The notes below the pieces were generated by a model that did no database searches, was not told where the DNA came from, and saw nothing but the letters and a program-made list of their open reading frames with translations. From assembly GCA_947480375.1 (NCBI GenBank), contig CANKCX010000042.1, forward strand, positions 1-6,906: 6,906 nucleotides of DNA, written 5' to 3'. The translations under genes were made by a program, and so were the position numbers. The number at the start of each line of letters is the position of its first letter. Positions within the stretch are counted from its first letter, which is position 1. Source of the stretch: Actinomycetota bacterium (GTDB lineage: Bacteria > Actinomycetota > Actinomycetes > Nanopelagicales > Nanopelagicaceae). Below are positions 1 through 6,787 of the stretch, piece by piece.

Positions 1-611
1 TCCCAAACACCTATGACGATAAAAGATAAGAAAGTCATAATTGCTGCACCAGAAGCCAGACCATCTAGGCCATCGGTTAGGTTTACGCCGTTCGAGCTTC
101 CGAGTACCAGAAAAATTATCCAGACAATTACAAGTACAACTCCAAGTTTAATTGATGTATCTCGAACTCCGGAAAAGTACTGCGAGATTGGAGCAAGTCC
201 ATTGCTATCTTTAAATTGCAATCCAGCATATGCAAATCCACCAGCGAAGACCGCCTGTCCAAATAATTTCTGTTTCGCAGTTAAACCCAAAGATTGTTTT
301 CTAGAAATTTTCAGCCAATCATCTAGAAAGCCAATCAAACCCAGTCCAACGATTAATCCAATTACCAAAATAGCAGAGGCCGTAATACCAACGCCCGTAA
401 TTAGGTGGCTTGCAAAATACGCGACAACACTGGAGAAAATTAGAACGATTCCACCCATAGTTGGAGTGCCACGTTTTACATGATGAGTCTTTGGCCCGTC
501 ATCCCTGATCATTTGACCAACTCCGCGTCGTGACAAGATTCGAATCAGCGCAGGTGTGAAGATAAAGCTAAGCAGCAGCGAAAGCGCGCCAGCGAAGACA
601 ATGCCCTTCAC
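1..611 (-). CDS. mraY: MraY, phospho-MurNAc-pentapeptide transferase (N-terminal 203 residues, truncated by window edge)
   Basis: MraY is a multi-pass inner-membrane enzyme. It moves phospho-MurNAc-pentapeptide from UDP onto undecaprenyl phosphate to make lipid I. The visible 203 residues begin with a hydrophobic helix (about 2-25). The family motif DDGPKTHH follows at 37-44, then RGTPTMGG at 47-54. The catalytic-loop FLDDWLK has its aspartate pair at 97-98. NGVNLTDGLDGL at 174-185 is the hallmark of this transferase superfamily. Several hydrophobic helices lie between the motifs. Full-length proteins are usually about 320-370 residues, so roughly the last 40% lies outside the window. The start is GTG at 611. 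An in-frame TGA two codons upstream excludes a longer form, and the next in-frame ATG (residue 34) would remove the first helix. The GTG overlaps the murF stop as GTGA, and no strong Shine-Dalgarno is seen, so coupling to murF is likely. Confidence 0.96.
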   Translation of the reverse strand, partial: MKGIVFAGALSLLLSFIFTPALIRILSRRGVGQMIRDDGPKTHHVKRGTPTMGGIVLIFSSVVAYFASHLITGVGITASAILVIGLIVGLGLIGFLDDWLKISRKQSLGLTAKQKLFGQAVFAGGFAYAGLQFKDSNGLAPISQYFSGVRDTSIKLGVVLVIVWIIFLVLGSSNGVNLTDGLDGLASGAAIMTFLSFIVIGVW

Positions 612-2020
612 TTTTCAACTTCCATATCTGCAACTAGTCGATCCTTAATCAGATCAGCAAGCAGATTAAATTCCTCAGAACGAGATGCTTTAACTAGAAC
701 GACATCTCCGGGAGAAAAATGTTCGACAAGAGAAGTAGCGTCACTCTTTTTTTCGAAGTAATGCACTGCGCTCTCGCCTCCGCCATCCATCGTTGCTAAT
801 TTCTCCGAAGTTAAATCAGCAAGGTATTCCTCTGTCCCCACTGAAATCAAATGGTCTATCCCAATCTCATTGGCGAGTCTGCCAATTGCAGCATGCTCTT
901 GCGCGGATGACTCGCCGAGTTCATGCATCTTGCCCAAGAACGCCCAACTGACTCCCCCAGTTTCTTGCGAAATCAAGGCCAGAGTTCGAAGGGCCGCGGA
1001 AGTACTTTCTGGATTTGCATTGTAGGAATCATTTATCAAAGTGATTTCGCCAAACTGCGCAATTTCCATTCGCCATTTACTTGAAACTTCAGCCGTAGAA
1101 AGCGCCGCAGAAATTGTGTCAATAGGAAGATGTAAAGCTGTTGCAACAGCCGCTGCCGCAAGGGCATTAGAAATTTGATGAATGCCAAGCAATTGCAAAC
1201 TAACAGCCGCCCGACCATCGCCAGAAACCAAATCGAAGTGAGCTCTTCCTTCACGTACTTCTATATCGGCTGCTCGAACATCACAAGTAGATTTCTCGCC
1301 AAAAGTTAATTTTGAAACGCCATCTGGAATTGCCATGACTGGTGTGAATTCATCATAAGTTCCTAAGATTGCAGTTCCACCGGTAGTTAGGCTTGTGATT
1401 AATTCTGATTTTGTCTTTGCGATTGTTTCACGACTACCGAATTCGCCCACATGGGCTTTGCCAACACCCAAGACAACGCCAATACTTGGTTTAGCGATCT
1501 CGGATAGGTATGCAATATCTCCGGCATGACGTGCGCCCATTTCTACAATGCAATACTTTGTTTGCTCAGTACATCTAAGTAGTAAGAGCGGTACACCAAG
1601 CTCATTATTTAGAGATTCAGCAGGTGCGACAGTTTCACCCGAAACGCTCAAAATATGCTTTAGCAAATCTTTCGTTGTGGTTTTACCTTGCGATCCGGTT
1701 ATGCCGATCACGGTTAAATTCTTTAGTTCGTTGCGTACGAACTTCGCCAAATCGGTAAGCGCTTTCTGCACATCTAAAACCTTTATTGCTGGTGCTGCAC
1801 AATCCTTGCTTACAAGCGCGAATTGCGCGCCATTGGAAATTGCCGATGTGATGTAGTCGTGGCCATCTACTTTTTCTCCCACGAATGCAACAAAGAAAGT
1901 TTCAGCCGTTGCCTGATCAGAGTTAATTACCGGATACGCCGCGGTAGCAACATCGCCAGGTGAATTGAGAATTTGACCATCAACTATTTTCGCAATTTGG
2001 GTAAGACTTAATTTGATCAT
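608..2020 (-). CDS. murF: MurF, UDP-MurNAc-tripeptide--D-Ala-D-Ala ligase
   Basis: This cytoplasmic Mur ligase adds D-Ala-D-Ala to UDP-MurNAc-tripeptide using ATP, completing the pentapeptide precursor. At 470 residues it is of normal family length. Three Mur domains can be followed. The N-terminal UDP-substrate domain spans about 1-100. The central ATPase has a P-loop GITGSQGKTTT at 106-116, ESLNNELGVP at 135-144, VEMGA at 159-163 and GIHQISNALAAA at 279-290. The C-terminal domain carries INDSYNANPES at 329-339 and GDVVLVKASR at 438-447. DSYNANP separates MurF from MurC, MurD and MurE. VLVKASR replaces the VLVKGSR of many other bacteria; I recall alanine there in actinobacterial MurF, so I read it as lineage-typical. 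The ATG at 2020 has a GAGG Shine-Dalgarno at 2028-2031, seven bases upstream, and overlaps the murE stop as ATGA. The next gene, mraY, uses its product. Confidence 0.97.
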   Translation of the reverse strand: MIKLSLTQIAKIVDGQILNSPGDVATAAYPVINSDQATAETFFVAFVGEKVDGHDYITSAISNGAQFALVSKDCAAPAIKVLDVQKALTDLAKFVRNELKNLTVIGITGSQGKTTTKDLLKHILSVSGETVAPAESLNNELGVPLLLLRCTEQTKYCIVEMGARHAGDIAYLSEIAKPSIGVVLGVGKAHVGEFGSRETIAKTKSELITSLTTGGTAILGTYDEFTPVMAIPDGVSKLTFGEKSTCDVRAADIEVREGRAHFDLVSGDGRAAVSLQLLGIHQISNALAAAAVATALHLPIDTISAALSTAEVSSKWRMEIAQFGEITLINDSYNANPESTSAALRTLALISQETGGVSWAFLGKMHELGESSAQEHAAIGRLANEIGIDHLISVGTEEYLADLTSEKLATMDGGGESAVHYFEKKSDATSLVEHFSPGDVVLVKASRSEEFNLLADLIKDRLVADMEVEK

Positions 2021-3498
2021 GCTAATTCCTCGATCGCGCGCGCCAATTCAATCCGATCATCGAATGGGTATTTTTTACCCGCAATTTCTTGGCCTATTTC
2101 ATGGCCTTTTCCAAGCACGACCACACAATCCCCAGGCATCGCACTCGCCACCGCAAGAGCAATAGCTTCTCTGCGATCCACGATGACTGCGCAATTCTCA
2201 CCCAACGAAACTCCGCTGACCATTTCTTCAAGAATAATTTCTGGTTTTTCACTTCTTGGATTATCACTCGTGAATACTGCAAAATCAGAACCTGCAAGTA
2301 ATTCACGTCCCATGATTGGACGCTTTGTTTTATCCCGATCTCCGCCGCAACCAAGTACGCCGATAATTCTTCCAGAAACGCTTTTGCGTAGCGTGGCAAG
2401 AGTTCTGGTAACCGCATCTGGCGTATGTGCATAGTCAACTAATGCAATGAATTTCTGCCCGATATTTACGCTTTCTAACCGACCTGCGGCACCTATTAAC
2501 TTGCTCAAAGAATTTGCGATTACAAGAGGATCAACTTCAAACTCTGCAGCCATTGCAACTGCCATAAGTAAATTATCTAAATTATGTTCACCAATCAGGT
2601 TGAGATTACCTTCGATTAGGATTCCACCTGTTCCGCGAATTGCGACGAAATATCCGCCAGGAACCATCTCTATTTGCTCGTAGTGCCATTGTGCAGATTT
2701 ATCTGTTCTAGATAGCGCTATTACTGGAATCTCTGACTTATTGAAAAGCTCTCTACCAAAATTGTCATCGATATTTATAAATCCAAGTTCGCTATATTCA
2801 GTAGTAAATAACTTTGCCTTGGCTGCGAAATAACTTGCCATATCACCGTGGAAATCTAGGTGATCTTGCGTTAAGTTTGTAAAACCAACAAGAGAGAATT
2901 TAGTACCAGCAATTCGTTTCGCCTCAATTGCGTGACTGCTGACCTCCATCGCCACATGAGAGATATGTCGTTCATTCATAGTTGCAAAGAGACTCTGTAA
3001 TTCACTGGCTTCGGGAGTTGTGAAGCCCGTCGCTAATTTTTCTGGGCCAATCTCAATTCCAATAGTTCCAATCAAACCTGTCGACTTTCCGGCAATCGTA
3101 AGAATTTGATTTAAAATTGTCGTAGTAGTTGTCTTGCCATTGGTTCCGGTGATACCTGCAATGTGCAATGAACTTGAGGGTGAACCGTAAAACCAAGAAC
3201 AAATATCTCCCAAGATGTGTCGAGGATTGCTAATTTCAATTACAGGCAATTTGTCGCCCACCAATTTGCCGCCTTCGGCATCCGTTAAAATTCCTGCTGC
3301 ACCGCTGGCTGTTATTTGATCTATAAAACTTGCACCATGCACCTTTGCGCCAGGTAAGGCAACGAATAAATCGCCCTTCTCAATTGCTCTTGAATCTGAT
3401 GTGATCCCCGTGAATTCAAAGTCAACTTCTGTTGTCAAGCCAATAAAACGGGAAAGATCGGCTACTGATTTTTTGAAATCAGATTCGGGCCGGATCAT
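2017..3498 (-). CDS. murE: MurE, UDP-MurNAc-tripeptide synthetase, predicted meso-diaminopimelate type
   Basis: MurE is the cytoplasmic ligase that adds the third stem-peptide residue to UDP-MurNAc-L-Ala-D-Glu. Its 493 residues match the family length. The substrate domain includes GITSDSRAIEKGDLFVALPG at 31-50. The ATPase P-loop GITGTNGKTTTT lies at 115-126, with TTPEASELQ at 160-168 and EVSSHA at 185-190. TNLTQDHLDFHGDMASYF begins at 207, and K227 in YFAAKAKLF fits the carbamylated lysine. VDYAHTPDA is at 354-362. In the C-terminal domain, DNPRSEKP at 412-419 and GKGHE at 463-467 match the residues that bind meso-diaminopimelate in E. coli-type enzymes. Lysine-adding enzymes lack the DNPR arginine, so a DAP-type wall is predicted. 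The ATG at 3498 overlaps the ftsI stop as ATGA. Upstream sequence is A-rich without a clear Shine-Dalgarno, so initiation probably relies on ribosomes finishing ftsI. Confidence 0.97.
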   Translation of the reverse strand: MIRPESDFKKSVADLSRFIGLTTEVDFEFTGITSDSRAIEKGDLFVALPGAKVHGASFIDQITASGAAGILTDAEGGKLVGDKLPVIEISNPRHILGDICSWFYGSPSSSLHIAGITGTNGKTTTTTILNQILTIAGKSTGLIGTIGIEIGPEKLATGFTTPEASELQSLFATMNERHISHVAMEVSSHAIEAKRIAGTKFSLVGFTNLTQDHLDFHGDMASYFAAKAKLFTTEYSELGFINIDDNFGRELFNKSEIPVIALSRTDKSAQWHYEQIEMVPGGYFVAIRGTGGILIEGNLNLIGEHNLDNLLMAVAMAAEFEVDPLVIANSLSKLIGAAGRLESVNIGQKFIALVDYAHTPDAVTRTLATLRKSVSGRIIGVLGCGGDRDKTKRPIMGRELLAGSDFAVFTSDNPRSEKPEIILEEMVSGVSLGENCAVIVDRREAIALAVASAMPGDCVVVLGKGHEIGQEIAGKKYPFDDRIELARAIEELA

Positions 3499-5288
3499 TT
3501 TGCACGTGTACTTTTCAATAGCTCCGCTTCGGTCAGCGGATATGCATCAAGCTTTGACGTTGAAGGCGCGATGTGTTTTGACTGCAAAACAAATTTCATA
3601 ACCTTGGCAAATACTGGACCACCTAGAACTCCGCCCCAGTGCATTCCCTTAGGGTCTTGGATAGTCACGCTAACTACATATGCTGGTTTATCTGCAGGTG
3701 CAAAGCCGATGAATGAAGCGGTATAGCCGCTGTAACAAGAACAATTAGCATTGAACCGCATTGCAGTTCCGGTCTTTCCAGCAACACGATAACCAGGTAT
3801 CGCGGCAGTAGGCGCAGTTCCATTTGCAGAAACCACGCTCTCTAGCATCTTACGAATTTCCTTTGCAGTACTTGCGCTAACTACACGCTTTGTTTTCTGG
3901 TCTTTAGCTGGAATGTAATTTCCACTCGCATCAGTAGTACCTGCTACAACAGTTGGAGTTACGCGAATTCCATCATTCGCAATTGTTGCAAAAACGCTTG
4001 TTGCTTGAAGTGCTGTAACTGAATATCCCTGACCAAACGAGAAAGTCGGAAGAGAAGTTCCGGACCACTTTGAAACGGGTGTTAGTAATCCTGGCGTCTC
4101 GCCTGGAAGATGAGAACCGGTGTTCTGTCCGATTCCAAAGTCAGTTAAATACTTGTAAAGAGTATTGCTGCCAAGTTGCTGTCCAATTTTTATGGCTCCG
4201 GTATTACTTGATACCGCAAGAGCACCTGTTGCTGTAAGGCGCTGCGTTGGATGGCGTTCGTGATCTGAAAATTTTGAACCTGCAACGTTCATTGAATAAG
4301 GAATCGTGTAAACGCTATTAGCCGTTAACTTCTTCTCTTCCAGAGCGGCAGCGTAAGTAATTACCTTGCCAGTAGAGCCAGGATCATATGCATCTTGAAC
4401 CGCTGGGTTTCTAATGATGTCTAGATTTCCAACAATTGGCTTTGATGGATTGTAAGTAGGAGCACTTGCTTGTGCGATTATTGCGCCGGTCTTTGGATCC
4501 ATGACAATTACAGTTCCAGATTTAGCACCCGAACTTTTGACGGCTTTGCTTATCGCATCTTGCGCAACCCATTGAATATCACGATCAACAGTTAAACGAA
4601 TAGAAGTTCCTGCTTTTGCTTCGGTTCTGATCTTCGCTGATCCTGGGATTACAGTTCCTGCGCCGTTTTCGTAAATGTATTGGCCATTAATTCCAGAAAG
4701 CTCACCGTTGAGACTGCTTTCGATACCAGCGGCACCGGTGCCTTCATGGTTAATAAAACCAATAAGCGAAGAGGCGAGCATCCCAGTTGGATATTCGCGG
4801 ACATATGCTCGTTCTGAGAAGAAACCAACTACGCGCTTGGTCATACCATTCTTCTCTTTCAAAACTTCTTTATTGTAATTCGCAATTGCGCTCTGCAGCT
4901 TCGACCACATTGCTGGCTTCGCGTTCTTAACAATAATTTTGTAGCGAAGTTTTCCAGTGTAAAGCGCTTCTAATTCGCTCTCCCCCATTTGTAGAACTGG
5001 GCTGGTTACTTTGGCAGTTAATTTTGGATCTGTTATTTGAGCTTGATCAACAATAATTGTTATAGCCGCAACGCTTCTTGCAAGTTCTACACCATTTACA
5101 TCACTAATGGTTCCGCGCGGTGCAAGAAGTGTCGAAGTACGAAGTAATTCATTTGCTGCACGTTCGCTAATTGTTCCAGCACGTACAACCTGAACTGAGA
5201 AGAGCTGGCCAATAATTACGCCAAAAAGTGCGAAGGTTGCAAAAAGAAGTGTCCGAATACGACCATGAACTAAAGAATTGTGGCTCAT
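3495..5288 (-). CDS. ftsI: FtsI/PbpB-type class B penicillin-binding protein (septal transpeptidase)
   Basis: This is a membrane-anchored D,D-transpeptidase that crosslinks septal peptidoglycan together with FtsW. Of its 597 residues, 1-11 are a short cytoplasmic tail. One membrane helix lies at about 12-35, with no signal-peptidase site evident. The class B pedestal domain contains APRGTISDVNGVELARS at 56-72 and YPTGMLASSLIGFINHEGTGAAGIE at 166-190. The transpeptidase domain shows all three active-site motifs: STGK with nucleophile S305 and K308, SSN at 360-362, and KTGT at 505-508. No C-terminal PASTA repeats are present. A CSC element at 516-518, shortly after KTGT, resembles a cysteine pair I recall from actinobacterial FtsI. 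The ATG at 5288 overlaps the upstream gene's stop as ATGA, and GGTGAT just upstream could act as a modest Shine-Dalgarno. Position between ftsL and murE supports ftsI rather than another class B protein. Confidence 0.95.
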   Translation of the reverse strand: MSHNSLVHGRIRTLLFATFALFGVIIGQLFSVQVVRAGTISERAANELLRTSTLLAPRGTISDVNGVELARSVAAITIIVDQAQITDPKLTAKVTSPVLQMGESELEALYTGKLRYKIIVKNAKPAMWSKLQSAIANYNKEVLKEKNGMTKRVVGFFSERAYVREYPTGMLASSLIGFINHEGTGAAGIESSLNGELSGINGQYIYENGAGTVIPGSAKIRTEAKAGTSIRLTVDRDIQWVAQDAISKAVKSSGAKSGTVIVMDPKTGAIIAQASAPTYNPSKPIVGNLDIIRNPAVQDAYDPGSTGKVITYAAALEEKKLTANSVYTIPYSMNVAGSKFSDHERHPTQRLTATGALAVSSNTGAIKIGQQLGSNTLYKYLTDFGIGQNTGSHLPGETPGLLTPVSKWSGTSLPTFSFGQGYSVTALQATSVFATIANDGIRVTPTVVAGTTDASGNYIPAKDQKTKRVVSASTAKEIRKMLESVVSANGTAPTAAIPGYRVAGKTGTAMRFNANCSCYSGYTASFIGFAPADKPAYVVSVTIQDPKGMHWGGVLGGPVFAKVMKFVLQSKHIAPSTSKLDAYPLTEAELLKSTRAK

Positions 5289-5671
5289 GGAATCACCACT
5301 TCTTGAATAACTGAATAATCTAGATAACCAAGCTTGTTAGCCGGAACCATTCCCATATCTTGTGCAACTCTGGCTAAGTTGGAGGGTGAATTCATCTGAT
5401 TAACCTGATTCAAAATTGCATCTTTTTTATCTAGCGCCAGATTTCGCTGAGCCTTTAAGTTCTGCAAGGTAAATGCATCCTGGGTCATCAAGATATTAAT
5501 GCCAGCAATAACTAACAGGTTGAGCGTTACAACACTCGCCATTACAAGTAGAAATTTTCTAGTATCAAGTTTCTGACCCGAGGCCAAACTTTGGTTTTCA
5601 GTTACGCCATCGATTACTTGCTTCAATACAAAGCGAGGTCTAACTAATGGAGGGAGGGTAAGAATTGCCAT
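5285..5671 (-). CDS. ftsL: FtsL-like septal membrane protein
   Basis: This small bitopic membrane protein has 128 residues and FtsL/DivIC architecture. A cytoplasmic N-terminal part (1-39) contains basic residues. A single membrane helix follows at about 40-62. A polar, heptad-like stretch at about 66-95 (LQNLKAQRNLALDKKDAILN) is consistent with a short coiled coil. Next comes SPSNLARVAQDMGMVPA at 95-111, the 'xxLexxAxxxGMxxP' ending typical of FtsL/DivIC. FtsL proteins form a complex with FtsQ and FtsB/DivIC that activates FtsW-FtsI at the septum. Sequence conservation in this family is poor, so the call rests on topology, the C-terminal motif and the position between rsmH and ftsI. The ATG at 5671 shares one base with the rsmH stop (TAATG), and GGGTGG in the end of rsmH could help initiation. 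DivIC is the alternative name, less likely at this locus. Confidence 0.82.
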   Translation of the reverse strand: MAILTLPPLVRPRFVLKQVIDGVTENQSLASGQKLDTRKFLLVMASVVTLNLLVIAGINILMTQDAFTLQNLKAQRNLALDKKDAILNQVNQMNSPSNLARVAQDMGMVPANKLGYLDYSVIQEVVIP

Positions 5672-6621
5672 TATGCAGCCACCCGTTCTAGCGCACGTAA
5701 GCGCATTGATTGGGCGCGAGCATTTGTCTCAATTTCCAAATCGCTAGCACCTTCGCTGCCGTTGATTACCAACTTGTAACTTGCGGCCGAATTAGGAAGA
5801 TCGAATGGCAAGCCAAGTGGTGAATTTGTTTCGGTCACTTGAGTGAAAGCTTTCTTTACAATTTTGTCTTCAAGTGATTGATAAGACATAACGACTAAAC
5901 GACCACCAACACGAATTGCCTTAATCGCTTGTGGAATCGCGCGTTCTAATACTGAAAGTTCTTGATTAACTTCGATACGCAACGCCTGGAAAGTACGTTT
6001 CGCAGGATTTCCACCAGTACGGCGTGCTGGTGCCGGAATGCTCGCCTTAACGATTTCTGCAAGATCTTTAGTGCTATTTAGGGATCCGGCTTCACGCGCT
6101 TTAATTATGTTATCTGCAATCTTGGTAGCAAATTTCTCTTCACCGAAATTGCGAATTACTCTCACTAAATCACCATATGAATAGGTATTCAAAATATCTT
6201 GCGCACTTGGCCCACTGCTCTGATCCATACGCATATCGAGTGGCGCATCTTGCGAATAAGCAAAACCGCGATCGGCTTGATCCAATTGCATTGAGGAAAC
6301 TCCTAGATCAAAGAGAATTCCATCAACCTGCGATATACCAAGATTTTCAAGAACAGTTGCTAGCTCGTCATAGACAGCATGAACAATTACGACGCGATCA
6401 CTGAGATTGCTCAAATTTGTAGTTGCGATTTCAATAGCTTTTAAATCACGATCTAGCGCAATAATTTTTAGATTTGGATACTTACTTAAAAGCGCCTTGG
6501 TATGTCCACCTAAACCAAGAGTCGCATCAACAATAACTGGATTAGTACTTGATTCAATTGCCGGAGAGAGCAGAGCGATGCAGCGATCTAGCGCAACAGG
6601 TATATGTAAAGCTTCTTGCAT
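5671..6621 (-). CDS. rsmH: RsmH (MraW), 16S rRNA (cytosine-1402-N4)-methyltransferase
   Basis: RsmH uses S-adenosylmethionine to methylate N4 of C1402 in 16S rRNA, in the decoding centre. The 316-residue length is normal. Visible motifs run in family order: HIPVALDRC at 6-14, the SAM-binding DATLGLGGH at 32-40, the acidic strand-end ALDRD at 55-59, and FDLGVSSMQLDQADRGF at 104-120. SQDAPLDMRMD lies at 123-133, AKRTFQALRIEVNQEL at 207-222 and SYQSLEDKIVK at 246-256. Many bacteria have S[FY]HSLED in the last motif; the glutamine form is one I associate with actinobacteria. The ATG at 6621 is the first start after the spacer and has a very strong purine-rich Shine-Dalgarno (AAAGGGGGAG), which fixes this start. 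It is the first gene of a coupled chain running through mraY and follows a structured leader that may control it. Confidence 0.97.
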   Translation of the reverse strand: MQEALHIPVALDRCIALLSPAIESSTNPVIVDATLGLGGHTKALLSKYPNLKIIALDRDLKAIEIATTNLSNLSDRVVIVHAVYDELATVLENLGISQVDGILFDLGVSSMQLDQADRGFAYSQDAPLDMRMDQSSGPSAQDILNTYSYGDLVRVIRNFGEEKFATKIADNIIKAREAGSLNSTKDLAEIVKASIPAPARRTGGNPAKRTFQALRIEVNQELSVLERAIPQAIKAIRVGGRLVVMSYQSLEDKIVKKAFTQVTETNSPLGLPFDLPNSAASYKLVINGSEGASDLEIETNARAQSMRLRALERVAA

Positions 6622-6624
6622 CTT

Positions 6625-6634
6625 CTCCCCCTTT
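6625..6634 (-). promoter_or_regulatory. Strong Shine-Dalgarno of rsmH, operon entry site
   Basis: The minus strand reads AAAGGGGGAG, then AAG, then the rsmH ATG. AAAGG lies eight bases before the start, within the usual range, and the G-run extends the match to the 16S anti-Shine-Dalgarno. It is by far the strongest ribosome-binding site in the window. Genes downstream overlap and have weaker or no such sites. That makes this the probable control point for translation of the rsmH-to-mraY chain. It is complementary to the loop of the hairpin upstream. Confidence 0.85.
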
Positions 6635-6667
6635 CGTTGTATTTCTTTTAATTAAATTTTTACTTCT

Positions 6668-6767
6668 ACTTCTCAACTCTGGTCATCGCCGGCCGACGGA
6701 TCTGGGGGTAACGGCGCCGGGGAAGGGGCGTCGTTATAGAGGTCGGCGATGGCCACAATTGAGAAGT
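6668..6767 (-). promoter_or_regulatory. GC-rich structured leader between mraZ and rsmH; candidate actinobacterial mraW RNA motif
   Basis: Read as minus-strand RNA, 6741-6767 pairs with 6668-6694 over 27 positions. There are three mismatches (G-G, C-A, A-C) and one G-U pair. The outer nine pairs, ACTTCTCAA with TTGAGAAGT, are perfect. Inside lies a second hairpin, AACGACGCC (6727-6735) with GGCGCCGTT (6710-6718). It has one A-C mismatch and closes the eight-base loop CCTTCCCC. Hand counting gives 53 G or C in the 76 bases at 6681-6756 (about 70%), against clearly AT-leaning flanks. Established knowledge: Weinberg and colleagues described a conserved 'mraW RNA' in actinobacteria, located upstream of mraW operons and presumed cis-regulatory. 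Location and shape match. The identification is from memory and was not scored with a covariance model. After the stem the RNA is A-rich rather than U-rich, so it does not look like an intrinsic terminator for this operon. Confidence 0.72.
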
Positions 6768-6787
6768 TTTTTAACTCGTTTCTATTT

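Noticed and set aside
13..483. Long open frame on the plus strand (156 codons) at the window edge
   Set aside because: It is antisense to mraY, whose motifs DDGPKTHH, FLDDWLK and NGVNLTDGLDGL are unmistakable on the minus strand. The plus-strand product shows no recognisable family features.
2094..2438. Minus-strand frame of 114 codons inside murE
   Set aside because: It is an out-of-frame shadow of the conserved MurE C-terminal domain (DNPR, GKGHE), with no motif or start signal of its own.
6666..6686. Mini-frame ATG ACC AGA GTT GAG AAG TAG (six codons) in the 3' arm of the leader
   Set aside because: No Shine-Dalgarno, and the start codon lies inside a strong predicted helix. A frame this short is expected by chance.
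6668..6772. Plus-strand intrinsic terminator: the same hairpin followed by six T (6767-6772)
   Set aside because: The shape fits a terminator, but no plus-strand gene ends here. The T-run is the complement of the A-run before the minus-strand stem, and the stem with its inner hairpin is longer and more complex than a typical terminator.
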